DNA from: Sulfurimonas sp.
Lineage (GTDB): Bacteria > Campylobacterota > Campylobacteria > Campylobacterales > Sulfurimonadaceae
NCBI GenBank assembly: GCA_021157665.1
Contig: JAGGWE010000068.1
Span: 1-34,809 of the forward strand
Length of the DNA: 34,809 bases
Direction of reading: 5' to 3'
Shown: positions 17,706-25,534 of the stretch, in pieces
Position numbering within the stretch: the first letter of the stretch is position 1
Layout of the letters: each line of letters starts with the position of its first letter
Notes under the pieces: generated by a model
The model's input: only the letters and a program-made list of their open reading frames with translations
What the model was told of the DNA's origin: nothing
Databases searched by the model: none
Translations under genes and position numbers: made by a program

Positions 17706-18929
17706 TTAAAAATTATAGTTAAGAGTTAACTGAATATGAGAATCATCAAATTCTGTTTTATCTGCAGACTCTTTATCTTCACCGATGATATAGTATAGTG
17801 ATGCATCAAACTCATCATTATATGCATACTCTATACCTAAATCTATCTCAGTTACATGAGCTTTCGTTCCACTTGCAATAGCATCAGCTTTAAAATCACC
17901 ATATGCTGCAAAGATATTTGCACCAGCAATCTCATAACCTAAAGATGCTACGAAAGATTTACCATCACCATAAGTTCCATCGTGAAGTGAACCAGCTGTC
18001 ATAGTATCCATATTTGTAAATGATGAACCACCACCAAATCCTTCAAAAATTTCTTTTCCATCATCTACACTTACATCATCATATGCCAATCCTGCAGTTA
18101 TGCCAAAAAATGAAGCTTCAACCATAGCTCCAGCGATACTACCATCTATATCGCTATTGTCTGATTCACTTTCACTTAAATACTGAGCAGCAACTGTAAG
18201 TTCAGCTTTGCCTAGTTCTAGTGTATATGCTGCATCTACATAAGTAGCTTTTGCAGCCTTATCAACATCATAATACCAAGCACCAGCTTCTAGGTTGTTT
18301 TTTGAATATACAGCAGCAGCCATATATGTTCCACTTCCATCTTCACGATTTGTTTCAACCCATTTATTATTAGTAACATTTTTATAATCAGCATCAACAC
18401 CCTGCCATCTTTGAATACTTGCTCCAATCAAAGTTAAACCAATATCATCAAATGTATAAGATGCAACTGCTGCTTCAAAAGTATGTGGAGTCATTCTTAT
18501 ATCATCACTATCTGCTAGAGGAGTATCTAGTAGTTGACGACCAACACAGATATTTAAACCATCATTTGCATAGTTAATATACGCTTCAGCTAACTCTGTA
18601 TAATGTTTTTCACTAGATGTTAACTCTTCATTAAACTTACCATCACTCTGTTCACCACTAAGAGCAGTGATAGCTTGTGATGTATAAACAGCAGCTCCTA
18701 GGGTAATCCCATGAAATGAAGCAGTTTCAAATTTTAACTGACCACCAATAGCAGATGCTGAAGTATCATTTTCACCAGCTACATCTGTATCAACATCAAG
18801 GTAACCAAAACGAATTTGACCACTTACTTCACCGTTTGTGAACATCTCTTGTATGCTAGAGACATCCTCTGCATACACACTACTTAAAATCACAGATGTT
18901 ACTAAACCTATTTTTAATATTCTTTTCAT
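17706..18929 (-). CDS. Opr-family outer-membrane porin upstream of feoAB
   Basis: A 407-residue outer-membrane barrel of the Campylobacterota Opr type. The signal peptide MKRILKIGLVTSVILSSVYA is followed by EDVSSIQEMFTNGEVSGQIR, then many Asp/Ala-rich strands and a terminal Phe (LTLNYNF). The track start is 14 codons too long; ATG 18929 has AGGG six bases upstream. The gene lies 8 bases before feoA, downstream of a 29-base Fur-like palindrome, so it is probably iron-repressed. A role in letting ferrous iron or chelates cross the outer membrane is inference from context. Confidence 0.87.
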   Translation of the reverse strand: MKRILKIGLVTSVILSSVYAEDVSSIQEMFTNGEVSGQIRFGYLDVDTDVAGENDTSASAIGGQLKFETASFHGITLGAAVYTSQAITALSGEQSDGKFNEELTSSEKHYTELAEAYINYANDGLNICVGRQLLDTPLADSDDIRMTPHTFEAAVASYTFDDIGLTLIGASIQRWQGVDADYKNVTNNKWVETNREDGSGTYMAAAVYSKNNLEAGAWYYDVDKAAKATYVDAAYTLELGKAELTVAAQYLSESESDNSDIDGSIAGAMVEASFFGITAGLAYDDVSVDDGKEIFEGFGGGSSFTNMDTMTAGSLHDGTYGDGKSFVASLGYEIAGANIFAAYGDFKADAIASGTKAHVTEIDLGIEYAYNDEFDASLYYIIGEDKESADKTEFDDSHIQLTLNYNF

Positions 18930-18989
18930 CATTTTCCCTAAATATTTTTTATGTTTGGAAATAATAACCATACTTATCTTAATTACAAA

Positions 18990-19018
18990 TTAATATTGAT
19001 ATGGATTATCAATATTAA
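18990..19018. promoter_or_regulatory. Fur-box-like palindrome upstream of porin-feoAB
   Basis: Perfect 12-bp inverted repeat TTAATATTGATA / TATCAATATTAA around 5 bases. The centre contains TTGATA..GATTATCAA, close to known Fur operators. It lies about 60 bases upstream of the porin start and about 40 bases from the divergent promoter at 19060. Confidence 0.65.
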
Positions 19019-19059
19019 CATATCTTCTTTTCTTTTATCTCTTTAATAATTCAATTAGC

Positions 19060-19065
19060 TATAAT
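19060..19065 (+). promoter_or_regulatory. -10 element for the phosphatidyltransferase gene
   Basis: TATAAT 26 bases before ATG 19092, with TAAGG as ribosome binding site. Confidence 0.55.
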
Positions 19066-19091
19066 ACTGCAATTAAAATATAAGGTACTTT

Positions 19092-19649
19092 ATGAAATTT
19101 TTATGGACTCCCTCTTCTCACTTTAACCTAGCAAATCTTTTTACTTTTGTAAATATTACAGCAGGACTTATGGCTACTTATTTTATAACTCAAAACAATT
19201 TTTTCTTAGCAATTATTTTAGCTTGGGTTGGTGGGGCTTTTGATATTTTTGATGGAAAGATTGCTAGAAAATATAACTTATCAAATGAGTTTGGTGTTCA
19301 GCTTGATAGCTTTGCTGATTTTTTAAGCTTTGTTCTTGTTCCTGTATTTTTAATCTTTCAAGCAGTTTATGCCTCTTCACTCTCTGGCATGTGGCTTATC
19401 GTTGCAGCCATAGTAAGTATCTACTATGTAATCTCAGGACTTAGAAGATTAATCCACTTTAACCTACATACTGATGCAGGTGAAGTTGATAAATATTTCA
19501 CAGGTGTACCAACCCCACTTGGAGCGATACTTTTATGGTTAGTTTATTTAGCAGCTACTTACTCTTTAATCCCAGCTTTTTTAGTAGTTATGTTAATGGC
19601 TCTAATCGGATGGACTTTAAACTCAACTCTTAAAGTTCCACATCCTTAA
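19092..19649 (+). CDS. CDP-alcohol phosphatidyltransferase (PssA-like)
   Basis: An integral-membrane phospholipid synthase of 185 residues. The family signature DGxxAR(x8)GxxxDxxxD is seen as DGKIARKYNLSNEFGVQLDS followed by FAD. About five hydrophobic segments surround it, starting with NLFTFVNITAGLMATYFI. It most resembles CDP-diacylglycerol-serine O-phosphatidyltransferases, but phosphatidylglycerophosphate or inositol-type synthases share the motif, so the alcohol is not certain. The 3' end overlaps the convergent 68-residue gene by 20 bases. A GGCATGTGG copy is read here as Gly-Met-Trp in a membrane helix. Confidence 0.8.
   Translation: MKFLWTPSSHFNLANLFTFVNITAGLMATYFITQNNFFLAIILAWVGGAFDIFDGKIARKYNLSNEFGVQLDSFADFLSFVLVPVFLIFQAVYASSLSGMWLIVAAIVSIYYVISGLRRLIHFNLHTDAGEVDKYFTGVPTPLGAILLWLVYLAATYSLIPAFLVVMLMALIGWTLNSTLKVPHP
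19386..19394 (+). repeat. GGCATGTGG motif copy 7 (in phosphatidyltransferase gene)
   Basis: Exact 9-mer, sense, extended TCTGGCATGTGGCT, read as Gly-Met-Trp. Confidence 0.85.
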
Positions 19650-19836
19650 TCCCTTTTATTTTAAATCTACAACTACCAACTGTAATAACTTTACCATTGG
19701 ATATAACACTTTTTATATACTCAAGAGTACCAATAGCGGCATCTTCACCAACTTCTTCTGAGATAATTTTGATTAAATCATTTTCACTTGTATCTGTCCA
19801 TATTTTCTCATAACTGTATTGTGTTTGTATTTTCAT
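19630..19836 (-). CDS. Small hypothetical protein (68 aa)
   Basis: I do not recognise this protein. It is 68 residues, soluble, with a helical N-terminal half (DLIKIISEEVGEDAAIGTLEYIKSV) and a beta-rich C-terminal half (GKVITVGSCRFKIKGIK). Its ATG shares one base with the rmuC stop (TAATG), a strong coupling signal, and its tail overlaps the end of the convergent phosphatidyltransferase gene by 20 bases. It is likely real because of the coupling. Confidence 0.65.
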   Translation of the reverse strand: MKIQTQYSYEKIWTDTSENDLIKIISEEVGEDAAIGTLEYIKSVISNGKVITVGSCRFKIKGIKDVEL

Positions 19837-21086
19837 TATTCTACCTCACTTTCGATTGAAAGAGTTTTTTTAGGTTTTACACCAAGAGCCACTATATTTT
19901 CTGCTCTTTTTATAATGTTACCTCGTCCAGTTTTTAATCTATTCATAGATATATCGAAAGAGTCTTGTGCTTTTTGAATATGTGAACCAACTTTTTTCAT
20001 CTCATCCACAAAGCCAACCAATTTTTCATACATTGCTTCAGCTTCAGAAGCAATTTTCAGTGCATGGTCTTCTTGTCGTTGTGTTCTCCAAATATGCTCT
20101 ATCGTTCTTAGTGTTACAAGTAAAGTTGATGGGGAAACTACTAAAATATTGTTATCATATGCCTTTTTAAAGAACTCCCCATCCTCTCCAAGTGCTAAGT
20201 GAAATGCACCCTCTATCGGCATAAATAAAAGAACATAATCAAGAGTATTAATCCCCTCTAATTTCTCATAATTTTTAGCACTTAACTCTTTAACATGCCC
20301 AGATATACTTTGCAGATGTTCTTTAAGTGCAATAGACTTAGCATGTGGGTTCTCTTCGCTCATAAACCTTTCATAAGCAACAAGCGAAACCTTAGAATCG
20401 ATAACTATATCTCTTTTTTGTGGCATGTGGATAATTACATCAGGTCTATAAGTTTTACCCTCATCTGATTTCAAAGTAGCTTGTGTTTGATACTCAATCC
20501 CTTCTCTTAAACCTGATTCTTCTAAAATTCTTTCTAAAACTATCTCACCCCAATTTCCCTGAGTTTTATTTTCACCCTTTAGAGCATTTGTAAGGTTTAG
20601 TGCATCAGTAGAGAGTTGTGCATTCATCTCTTTTAAACGAAGTAGTTCATCTTTAAGTAGATGTCCATCTTTCGCACTTAGATTAAACTGCTCTTTTGAT
20701 TGTGTCGAGAAATTTGTTATCTGTTCACGAAATGGTTTTAACAAAATTTCAAACTGTTCTTTTTGAATATGAGAAAACTGTTTTGATTTATCTTCAAAGA
20801 TTTGATTTGCTAAAAGTTTAAACTCTTTACTTAACTCATCTTTTGCAGATCTAAGTACAGCTAGTTTTTCATTTGAAGATTTTATCTCCTCTTCATAACG
20901 AGTATTTAAAACAGCGTATTTAAGTTGCAAATCATTTTTTTCTTTTGTCATCTCCACATGCCAAGAATCTAACTCCTTGTTTTTTTCTAAAGCTAAACGC
21001 AACAAATCTTTTTGTTTTAAATATAAAACAGTTAAAAAAACAAAAAAACAAAAAACAACGATAAAAAGCATCATATATACATCCAT
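19836..21086 (-). CDS. rmuC: RmuC-family DNA recombination protein
   Basis: A 416-residue RmuC protein, a family with a restriction-nuclease-like core that limits inverted-repeat rearrangement in E. coli. An N-terminal membrane helix (1-22), a long coiled coil (about 25-160) and the conserved core follow: GNWGEIVLERILEESGLREG, then RPDVIIHMPQKRDIVIDSKVSL (the PD...D-x-K nuclease-like motif) and YVLLFMPIEGAF. Two GGCATGTGG copies occur: one sense copy encodes SWHVE in the coiled coil, and one antisense copy encodes IHMPQ within the conserved core. It starts at ATG 21086 with TTAGG upstream and a TATAAT at 21114-21119. Confidence 0.93.
   Translation of the reverse strand: MDVYMMLFIVVFCFFVFLTVLYLKQKDLLRLALEKNKELDSWHVEMTKEKNDLQLKYAVLNTRYEEEIKSSNEKLAVLRSAKDELSKEFKLLANQIFEDKSKQFSHIQKEQFEILLKPFREQITNFSTQSKEQFNLSAKDGHLLKDELLRLKEMNAQLSTDALNLTNALKGENKTQGNWGEIVLERILEESGLREGIEYQTQATLKSDEGKTYRPDVIIHMPQKRDIVIDSKVSLVAYERFMSEENPHAKSIALKEHLQSISGHVKELSAKNYEKLEGINTLDYVLLFMPIEGAFHLALGEDGEFFKKAYDNNILVVSPSTLLVTLRTIEHIWRTQRQEDHALKIASEAEAMYEKLVGFVDEMKKVGSHIQKAQDSFDISMNRLKTGRGNIIKRAENIVALGVKPKKTLSIESEVE
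20422..20430 (+). repeat. GGCATGTGG motif copy 8 (in rmuC core)
   Basis: Exact 9-mer, antisense, extended TGTGGCATGTGGAT, read as His-Met-Pro in the conserved nuclease-like core. Confidence 0.85.
20954..20962 (-). repeat. GGCATGTGG motif copy 9 (in rmuC coiled coil)
   Basis: Exact 9-mer, sense, extended CTTGGCATGTGGAG, read as Trp-His-Val-Glu. Confidence 0.85.
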
Positions 21087-21113
21087 AGGGCAACCTAATT
21101 ATTTATTTAAAAA

Positions 21114-21119
21114 ATTATA
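21114..21119 (-). promoter_or_regulatory. -10 element for rmuC
   Basis: Reverse complement TATAAT about 28 bases upstream of the rmuC ATG. Confidence 0.5.
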
Positions 21120-21151
21120 CAATATTTATAATTCTTTAACAAATACGAGGC

Positions 21152-21157
21152 TATAAT
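21152..21157 (+). promoter_or_regulatory. -10 element placing transcription start at the ATG (leaderless)
   Basis: TATAAT ends 6 bases before ATG 21164, so transcription should begin at or next to the start codon. No Shine-Dalgarno exists. Confidence 0.55.
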
Positions 21158-21163
21158 CGTTTT

Positions 21164-23332
21164 ATGGTTAAATGGAATATTGGTCTTAATATTGATGTTG
21201 AAAGATTAGATAAAGAGCATGAATCTCTACTAAACTCTGTTTCTAAACTCTCTTTAGCTATTGATAGCGATGTGTCAAATGAACACTTAATAAAGTGTTT
21301 TGACTCTTTTGAAAAAGAATTAATAGCTCATTTCCATTATGAAGAGGACTTACTTGAAAAGTGTGATTGTAAAGAATTACAAAAACATAAAGTTGAACAT
21401 GATGAATTTATTAAAAAACTTCCTCAAATCAAAGAAAAGCTTTTAAACTCAGATAGCTATATACAAGCGAAAGAGGTCGTACTTGAACTAACAGATTCTC
21501 TGATTAATAATATTATTGAAGATGCTCCGTTAACAAATTGCTTTAATAAATGTAAAATCACAAATAACTCTAAAGAAAAGACCTCTCTTCACCAAAAGTT
21601 AATTAACAAAACTATAAACACATTTAGTTTTACAAAACGATTAATTTTATCAACAATAGTTCCACTTGTAGGGATGATTATACTAGGCATAGTAATTTTA
21701 TTTACTAACTATACAGAATATCAAAATATTAAAAAAACAGCAACAATATCCCTTGTCCTTTCTGAAGTAAATAAAGTAACTCATACTTTACAAATAGAAA
21801 GAGGTTTAAGTTGTGCAGTTGTAACATCTCCAGATAATAAATTTACACAAGATTTAAAACTTCAATACTCTAAAGTTGATGATTCAATTAAAAAATTAAA
21901 AATAAAACTTTATTCAATAAGAGATAATAAACCTACAAATATAGTTAAAATATTTGATAAAATTGAAACAAAAATAGATTCATTGGAATCTATTCGTAAC
22001 AAAGTTAATAAAAAAGAGATTTCTGTTAATGAAATTTTAAAATTTTATTCAAATATTATAAATAATACAATTAAATTAAATACAAAAATCTCAATATTAA
22101 ATAACGATAAGGATATATCATCATCCATCTCAACACTATCATCTCTTCTTTATTTTAAAGAATCTAATGGTCTGCAAAGGGCTTTAGGAACTATTGTAAT
22201 AAATCAAAAAGATTTTAAATCTAGAGAATATTATGAATTTATAAAATTAGTTGGTTCAAAAAGAACTTTTAAAAAATTATTTGAAGATACAGCTACACAA
22301 AACCAAATTAATTCTTTAAAAAAGAGTCTAAATATTGCTGATACAAAACTATTATCATCTTATGAAAGTCAAATTTTAAATAAAAATTTTGAAAACTTAG
22401 ATGAAAAACTATGGTTTGACACAGTAACAACACATATCAATAACATATACAAAGTAGAGAATAAACTTCTAATTAGTATTAACAAACTAATTAAAGAGAC
22501 TCAAGATAAATATTTTTATAAACTATTATTATGGACAATATATATATTTAGTGTTTTAATATTTGTTCAAATAATTTTACATCTCTTTTTTATAAGTTCT
22601 AAAAATCAAATTTTAAACTTAACAAAGGCTATGAAACACTTGGCATCTGGTGGAAGAGATTTAAGATTAATCAACTCAAATCTAAAAGATGAAATAGCAC
22701 AACTTCATGATGCATATGAGATAACAAGACAAAAACTTCTCAAAGGTGATATGCTTACACAACTATACCTTGCTAGAAAAGAGGCTGAGTTAAAAAATCA
22801 ACAAATACAAAATAATGCACTTGAGGAATTAGCTTTTATAGACCCTCTTACTGGTTGTGTAAATCGTCGTAAATTTGAAGAGTTATCAAATTTAGAACTA
22901 CAAAGGTCATCTAGATATAAAAATGACCTTAGTTTTTTAATGCTTGATATAGACCACTTTAAAAATATAAATGATACCTACGGACATGCTATTGGAGATG
23001 ATGTTTTAAAGCACTTTTCAAACATATGCTTAAATCTAGCTAGAGATATTGATGTTATTGCAAGAATAGGTGGAGAAGAATTTGTAGTTATGCTACCTGA
23101 AACAGATGTTGATGGTGCTTTTATATTTGCTCAAAGATTTCGTGAAGAAATTTATAACTCAGAAATTGTAGTTGATAAGCAAAAAATAAAATACACTGTA
23201 AGTATAGGAATATCAATTTTTGATATAGAAAAAGATACCGATATACCTATGATTTTACATAAAGCTGATTTAGCTTTATATCAAGCCAAAGATACAGGAA
23301 GAAATAAATGTGTCATCTATAAAGAAAATTAA
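21164..23332 (+). CDS. Hemerythrin-NIT-GGDEF diguanylate cyclase
   Basis: A 722-residue fusion. An N-terminal bacteriohemerythrin-like domain (1-125) is followed by a membrane helix (about 160-182), a periplasmic NIT (nitrate/nitrite-sensing type) domain (about 195-430: THTLQIERGLSCAVV, YFKESNGLQRALGT), a second helix (about 455-478), a HAMP-like linker and a GGDEF domain (about 555-722). The active site is RIGGEEFVVMLPE, and an RDID five residues earlier is an inhibitory site. It should make cyclic di-GMP. Hemerythrin ligands H19, H56, E60, H75, H79 and D120 are in register, but the sixth His is Asn115, so the iron site is probably altered. The GTPase-free start MVKW agrees with hemerythrin family starts. 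Confidence 0.9.
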   Translation: MVKWNIGLNIDVERLDKEHESLLNSVSKLSLAIDSDVSNEHLIKCFDSFEKELIAHFHYEEDLLEKCDCKELQKHKVEHDEFIKKLPQIKEKLLNSDSYIQAKEVVLELTDSLINNIIEDAPLTNCFNKCKITNNSKEKTSLHQKLINKTINTFSFTKRLILSTIVPLVGMIILGIVILFTNYTEYQNIKKTATISLVLSEVNKVTHTLQIERGLSCAVVTSPDNKFTQDLKLQYSKVDDSIKKLKIKLYSIRDNKPTNIVKIFDKIETKIDSLESIRNKVNKKEISVNEILKFYSNIINNTIKLNTKISILNNDKDISSSISTLSSLLYFKESNGLQRALGTIVINQKDFKSREYYEFIKLVGSKRTFKKLFEDTATQNQINSLKKSLNIADTKLLSSYESQILNKNFENLDEKLWFDTVTTHINNIYKVENKLLISINKLIKETQDKYFYKLLLWTIYIFSVLIFVQIILHLFFISSKNQILNLTKAMKHLASGGRDLRLINSNLKDEIAQLHDAYEITRQKLLKGDMLTQLYLARKEAELKNQQIQNNALEELAFIDPLTGCVNRRKFEELSNLELQRSSRYKNDLSFLMLDIDHFKNINDTYGHAIGDDVLKHFSNICLNLARDIDVIARIGGEEFVVMLPETDVDGAFIFAQRFREEIYNSEIVVDKQKIKYTVSIGISIFDIEKDTDIPMILHKADLALYQAKDTGRNKCVIYKEN

Positions 23333-23409
23333 TATAGAATTTTGAAACACTTTTAAACTTAAGTATTTTAAATCTAATTGACTTTAATAGTTTTTTAGGT
23401 CTATTTAGC

Positions 23410-23500
23410 TACAATTCGCTTTATATTTAAGGGGAAGATGCTTTAGCCGTGTATTTGGCATGTGAGCAGACTTGTATCATCTCCTTAATTTTAAAGGATT
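23410..23500 (+). promoter_or_regulatory. Promoter and structured leader of the DEAD-box helicase gene
   Basis: A TACAAT -10 at 23410-23415 is followed by a leader of about 80 bases. TTAAGGGGAAGATG (23427-23440) can pair imperfectly with CATCTCCTTAA (23478-23488). The leader also has AAGGGGAAG before ATGCTTTAG, a two-codon ORF, and an 8/9 match to the dispersed motif at 23457. The true AAAGGATT ribosome binding site lies just after the stem. Regulation by temperature or feedback is possible but unproven. Confidence 0.4.
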
Positions 23501-23503
23501 ATG

Positions 23504-25069
23504 ATGCAAGAAAATGCACAAGAAAACTCTTCAACAGAAGAAAAAACAATCACATTTGATGACTTAGGTTTAAAAAACGACATGCTTAGAAGCGTAAAAT
23601 TCGCTGGTTTTGTAACTCCAAGTCCTATTCAAGAAAAAGCTATTCCATTTATTTTAGATGGTCGTGACATTGTTGGTCAAGCACATACTGGTACAGGAAA
23701 AACAGCTGCTTTTGCTCTTCCAGCACTAAACAACATGAAAATGAATGGCTCTGTTGAGATGTTAGTTATAACACCAACAAGAGAACTAGCTACTCAAGTT
23801 TCTGATGAAATCTTCAAATACGGTAGAAATATAGGTGCTAAAACAGTAACCGTTTATGGTGGTAGTTCGTACAGCCGTCAACTTGATTTAATCAATCGTG
23901 GTGCATCTGTAGTAGTTGCAACTCCTGGTCGTTTACTAGACATTTTAAAAAGAGGAATGTTAAAAAACTTTGCTCCGAGTATAGTTGTTCTTGATGAAGC
24001 TGATGAGATGCTAGATATGGGATTTTTAGATGATATTAATGAGATATTTTCATTTTTACCAACTAAGCGTCAAACACTACTTTTCTCAGCTACAATGCCT
24101 CAACCTATCAAAACTCTAGCTTCTAGAATTTTAGAAAACCCAGAGTTTATCTCTATCACTAAGGGTGAAACAACTAACTCTGATATTGAGCAACTTTACT
24201 ATGTTATCGAAGAATCTGAAAGAGATGATGCAATTATTCGTCTTATGGATTCAGAAGAGACTAAAAAATGTGTTGTTTTTTGTAGAACAAAATCTGAAGT
24301 AGATAGACTTTCAAATGTTCTTTCTAACGCTGGTTATTTAGCAAATGGTCTTCATGGAGACATGGAGCAAAGACAAAGAGAAACTGTTATTAAAGGGTTT
24401 AAAGCTAACTCTGTAAAAGTTCTTGTTGCAACTGATGTTGCTGCTCGTGGTATCCATGTAAATAATATCTCACATGTATTTAACTACCATATCCCATTTG
24501 ACCCAGAATCTTATGTTCACCGTATTGGTAGAACTGGTCGTGCTGGAACCAAGGGTAAGGCTATTACACTTTTAACTCCATTAGAGTTTAAAGAGCTTCA
24601 ACGCATTAAAAATAAAGTTGGAACTTCAATGGGTCATGCTTTCATCCCAAGTAAAAATGATTTAAGAAGTTCAACTATTGATTCACTTGTTAAAAAAGTT
24701 GAAGAGCATAAAATCTACGATGAAGCACACAAAGTTTTAGATAAACTTCGTGAAGATATAGATGAGGAGCAAATGGCTTACAAACTTATCTCTATGCTAC
24801 TAGATCAACAAGATATTAAAGGACCAAATACTATTGGTATCCCTGCTGATAGACTTGACGCTGTTCTTGCTCGTGCTGCACAGCGTGGTGGTGGAAATAG
24901 TAGAGGTAGAGGAAGAAGTAGAAGTGGTGGAAGTAGTAATTACAAAGGGAACCGTGATAAAAACCGTTCAGGTGGAGGCGGTACTTACCGTGGAAACCGT
25001 GAAGGTGGAAGTAGAGACGGTGGCGGTTACCGTGGAAATCGTTCTAACTCAAACAGACATAGAGACTAA
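23504..25069 (+). CDS. DEAD-box ATP-dependent RNA helicase with RGG-like tail
   Basis: An RNA helicase of the DeaD/CsdA/RhlE group, expected to unwind structured RNA in ribosome assembly or mRNA decay, often at low temperature. Motifs in order: Q motif GFVTPSPIQEKAIP, Walker A AHTGTGKT, PTRELATQ, TPGR, VLDEADEM, SAT, ATDVAARGIHV and HRIGRTGRAG. From about residue 460 the tail is a low-complexity RNA-binding region rich in Arg and Gly (GGGNSRGRGRSRSGG, then GGGYRGNR). The first ATG is 23501; the second, 23504, has better spacing from AAAGG. The track ORF at 24834 is a shadow of the repetitive tail. Confidence 0.93.
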   Translation: MQENAQENSSTEEKTITFDDLGLKNDMLRSVKFAGFVTPSPIQEKAIPFILDGRDIVGQAHTGTGKTAAFALPALNNMKMNGSVEMLVITPTRELATQVSDEIFKYGRNIGAKTVTVYGGSSYSRQLDLINRGASVVVATPGRLLDILKRGMLKNFAPSIVVLDEADEMLDMGFLDDINEIFSFLPTKRQTLLFSATMPQPIKTLASRILENPEFISITKGETTNSDIEQLYYVIEESERDDAIIRLMDSEETKKCVVFCRTKSEVDRLSNVLSNAGYLANGLHGDMEQRQRETVIKGFKANSVKVLVATDVAARGIHVNNISHVFNYHIPFDPESYVHRIGRTGRAGTKGKAITLLTPLEFKELQRIKNKVGTSMGHAFIPSKNDLRSSTIDSLVKKVEEHKIYDEAHKVLDKLREDIDEEQMAYKLISMLLDQQDIKGPNTIGIPADRLDAVLARAAQRGGGNSRGRGRSRSGGSSNYKGNRDKNRSGGGGTYRGNREGGSRDGGGYRGNRSNSNRHRD

Positions 25070-25084
25070 TCTTCAAATAACTTA

Positions 25085-25111
25085 TTGGCATGTGGAATTC
25101 TCATATGCCAA
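25085..25111 (+). terminator. Hairpin formed by an inverted pair of the dispersed motif
   Basis: TTGGCATGTG and CATATGCCAA flank a 7-base loop and pair over 10 positions with one G-U wobble. It lies 16 bases after the helicase stop codon and is followed by a weak T-rich run, so it can act as a terminator. One arm is an exact GGCATGTGG copy. Confidence 0.55.
25087..25095 (+). repeat. GGCATGTGG motif copy 10 (intergenic)
   Basis: Exact 9-mer, extended TTGGCATGTGGAA, the only exact copy lying wholly outside a gene and its start codon. It is paired with a diverged inverted copy 10 bases away. Confidence 0.85.
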
Positions 25112-25137
25112 CTTCTTTAAACTTCAAAAAAATTCGA

Positions 25138-25143
25138 TATAAT
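25138..25143 (+). promoter_or_regulatory. -10 element for the HIT-like gene
   Basis: GATATAAT 19 bases before ATG 25163, with AAAAGAGA as the ribosome binding site. Confidence 0.5.
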
Positions 25144-25162
25144 TGTCAAAAAAGAGATACTT

Positions 25163-25534
25163 ATGATAATTTATGAAGATAATGAAATATACATTGAAAA
25201 AGAGCAAAGCGAAATACCTTGGTTAAAAATATTTACGAAAGAACCATATAAAGAGTTGGGTGATGTTCCAAAGAAGTTACGCACAAAACTTTGGGAAGTA
25301 TATGATTTAATAGAATATGAGATGAAAGATTACTATAATCCAAAAAAAATAAATATGGCATCATTCGCAAATATGCTTCCAAGAGTTCATATTCATGTAA
25401 TGGCAAGATTTGAAAATGATAATTATTTTCCAGAGCCTATGTGGGGTAAAAAAATGAGAGATAGTGATTTAACTCTTCCTAATGAGAAAGAGTTTCATAA
25501 AAATATTAAAAAAGCTTTAAAAGAATTATTTTAA
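25163..25534 (+). CDS. HIT-like (histidine triad superfamily) protein
   Basis: A 123-residue protein with the HIT-type block [20 protein letters not shown] followed by MWG. This matches a HIT subfamily I recall with the form LHVHVIARF...WP.PVWG. The motif keeps two of the three triad histidines (HIHVM in place of HxHxH), so hydrolase activity on nucleotides is uncertain. It starts at ATG 25163. Its 3' end overlaps the convergent fabH stop by 9 bases. Cytoplasmic; no signal or membrane segment. Confidence 0.7.
   Translation: MIIYEDNEIYIEKEQSEIPWLKIFTKEPYKELGDVPKKLRTKLWEVYDLIEYEMKDYYNPKKINMASFANMLPRVHIHVMARFENDNYFPEPMWGKKMRDSDLTLPNEKEFHKNIKKALKELF

Noticed and set aside
20341-20349. One-mismatch relatives of the motif (AGCATGTGG at 20340, TGCATGTGG near 17347, ACATGCCC near 20293 and 30298)
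   Set aside because: Single-mismatch matches are more likely by chance and were left out of the count so as not to inflate the enrichment.
24834-25142. Track ORF with valine/glutamate repeats
   Set aside because: It is an out-of-frame reading of the RGG-like tail of the helicase; the repeats are a by-product of Gly/Arg codons.
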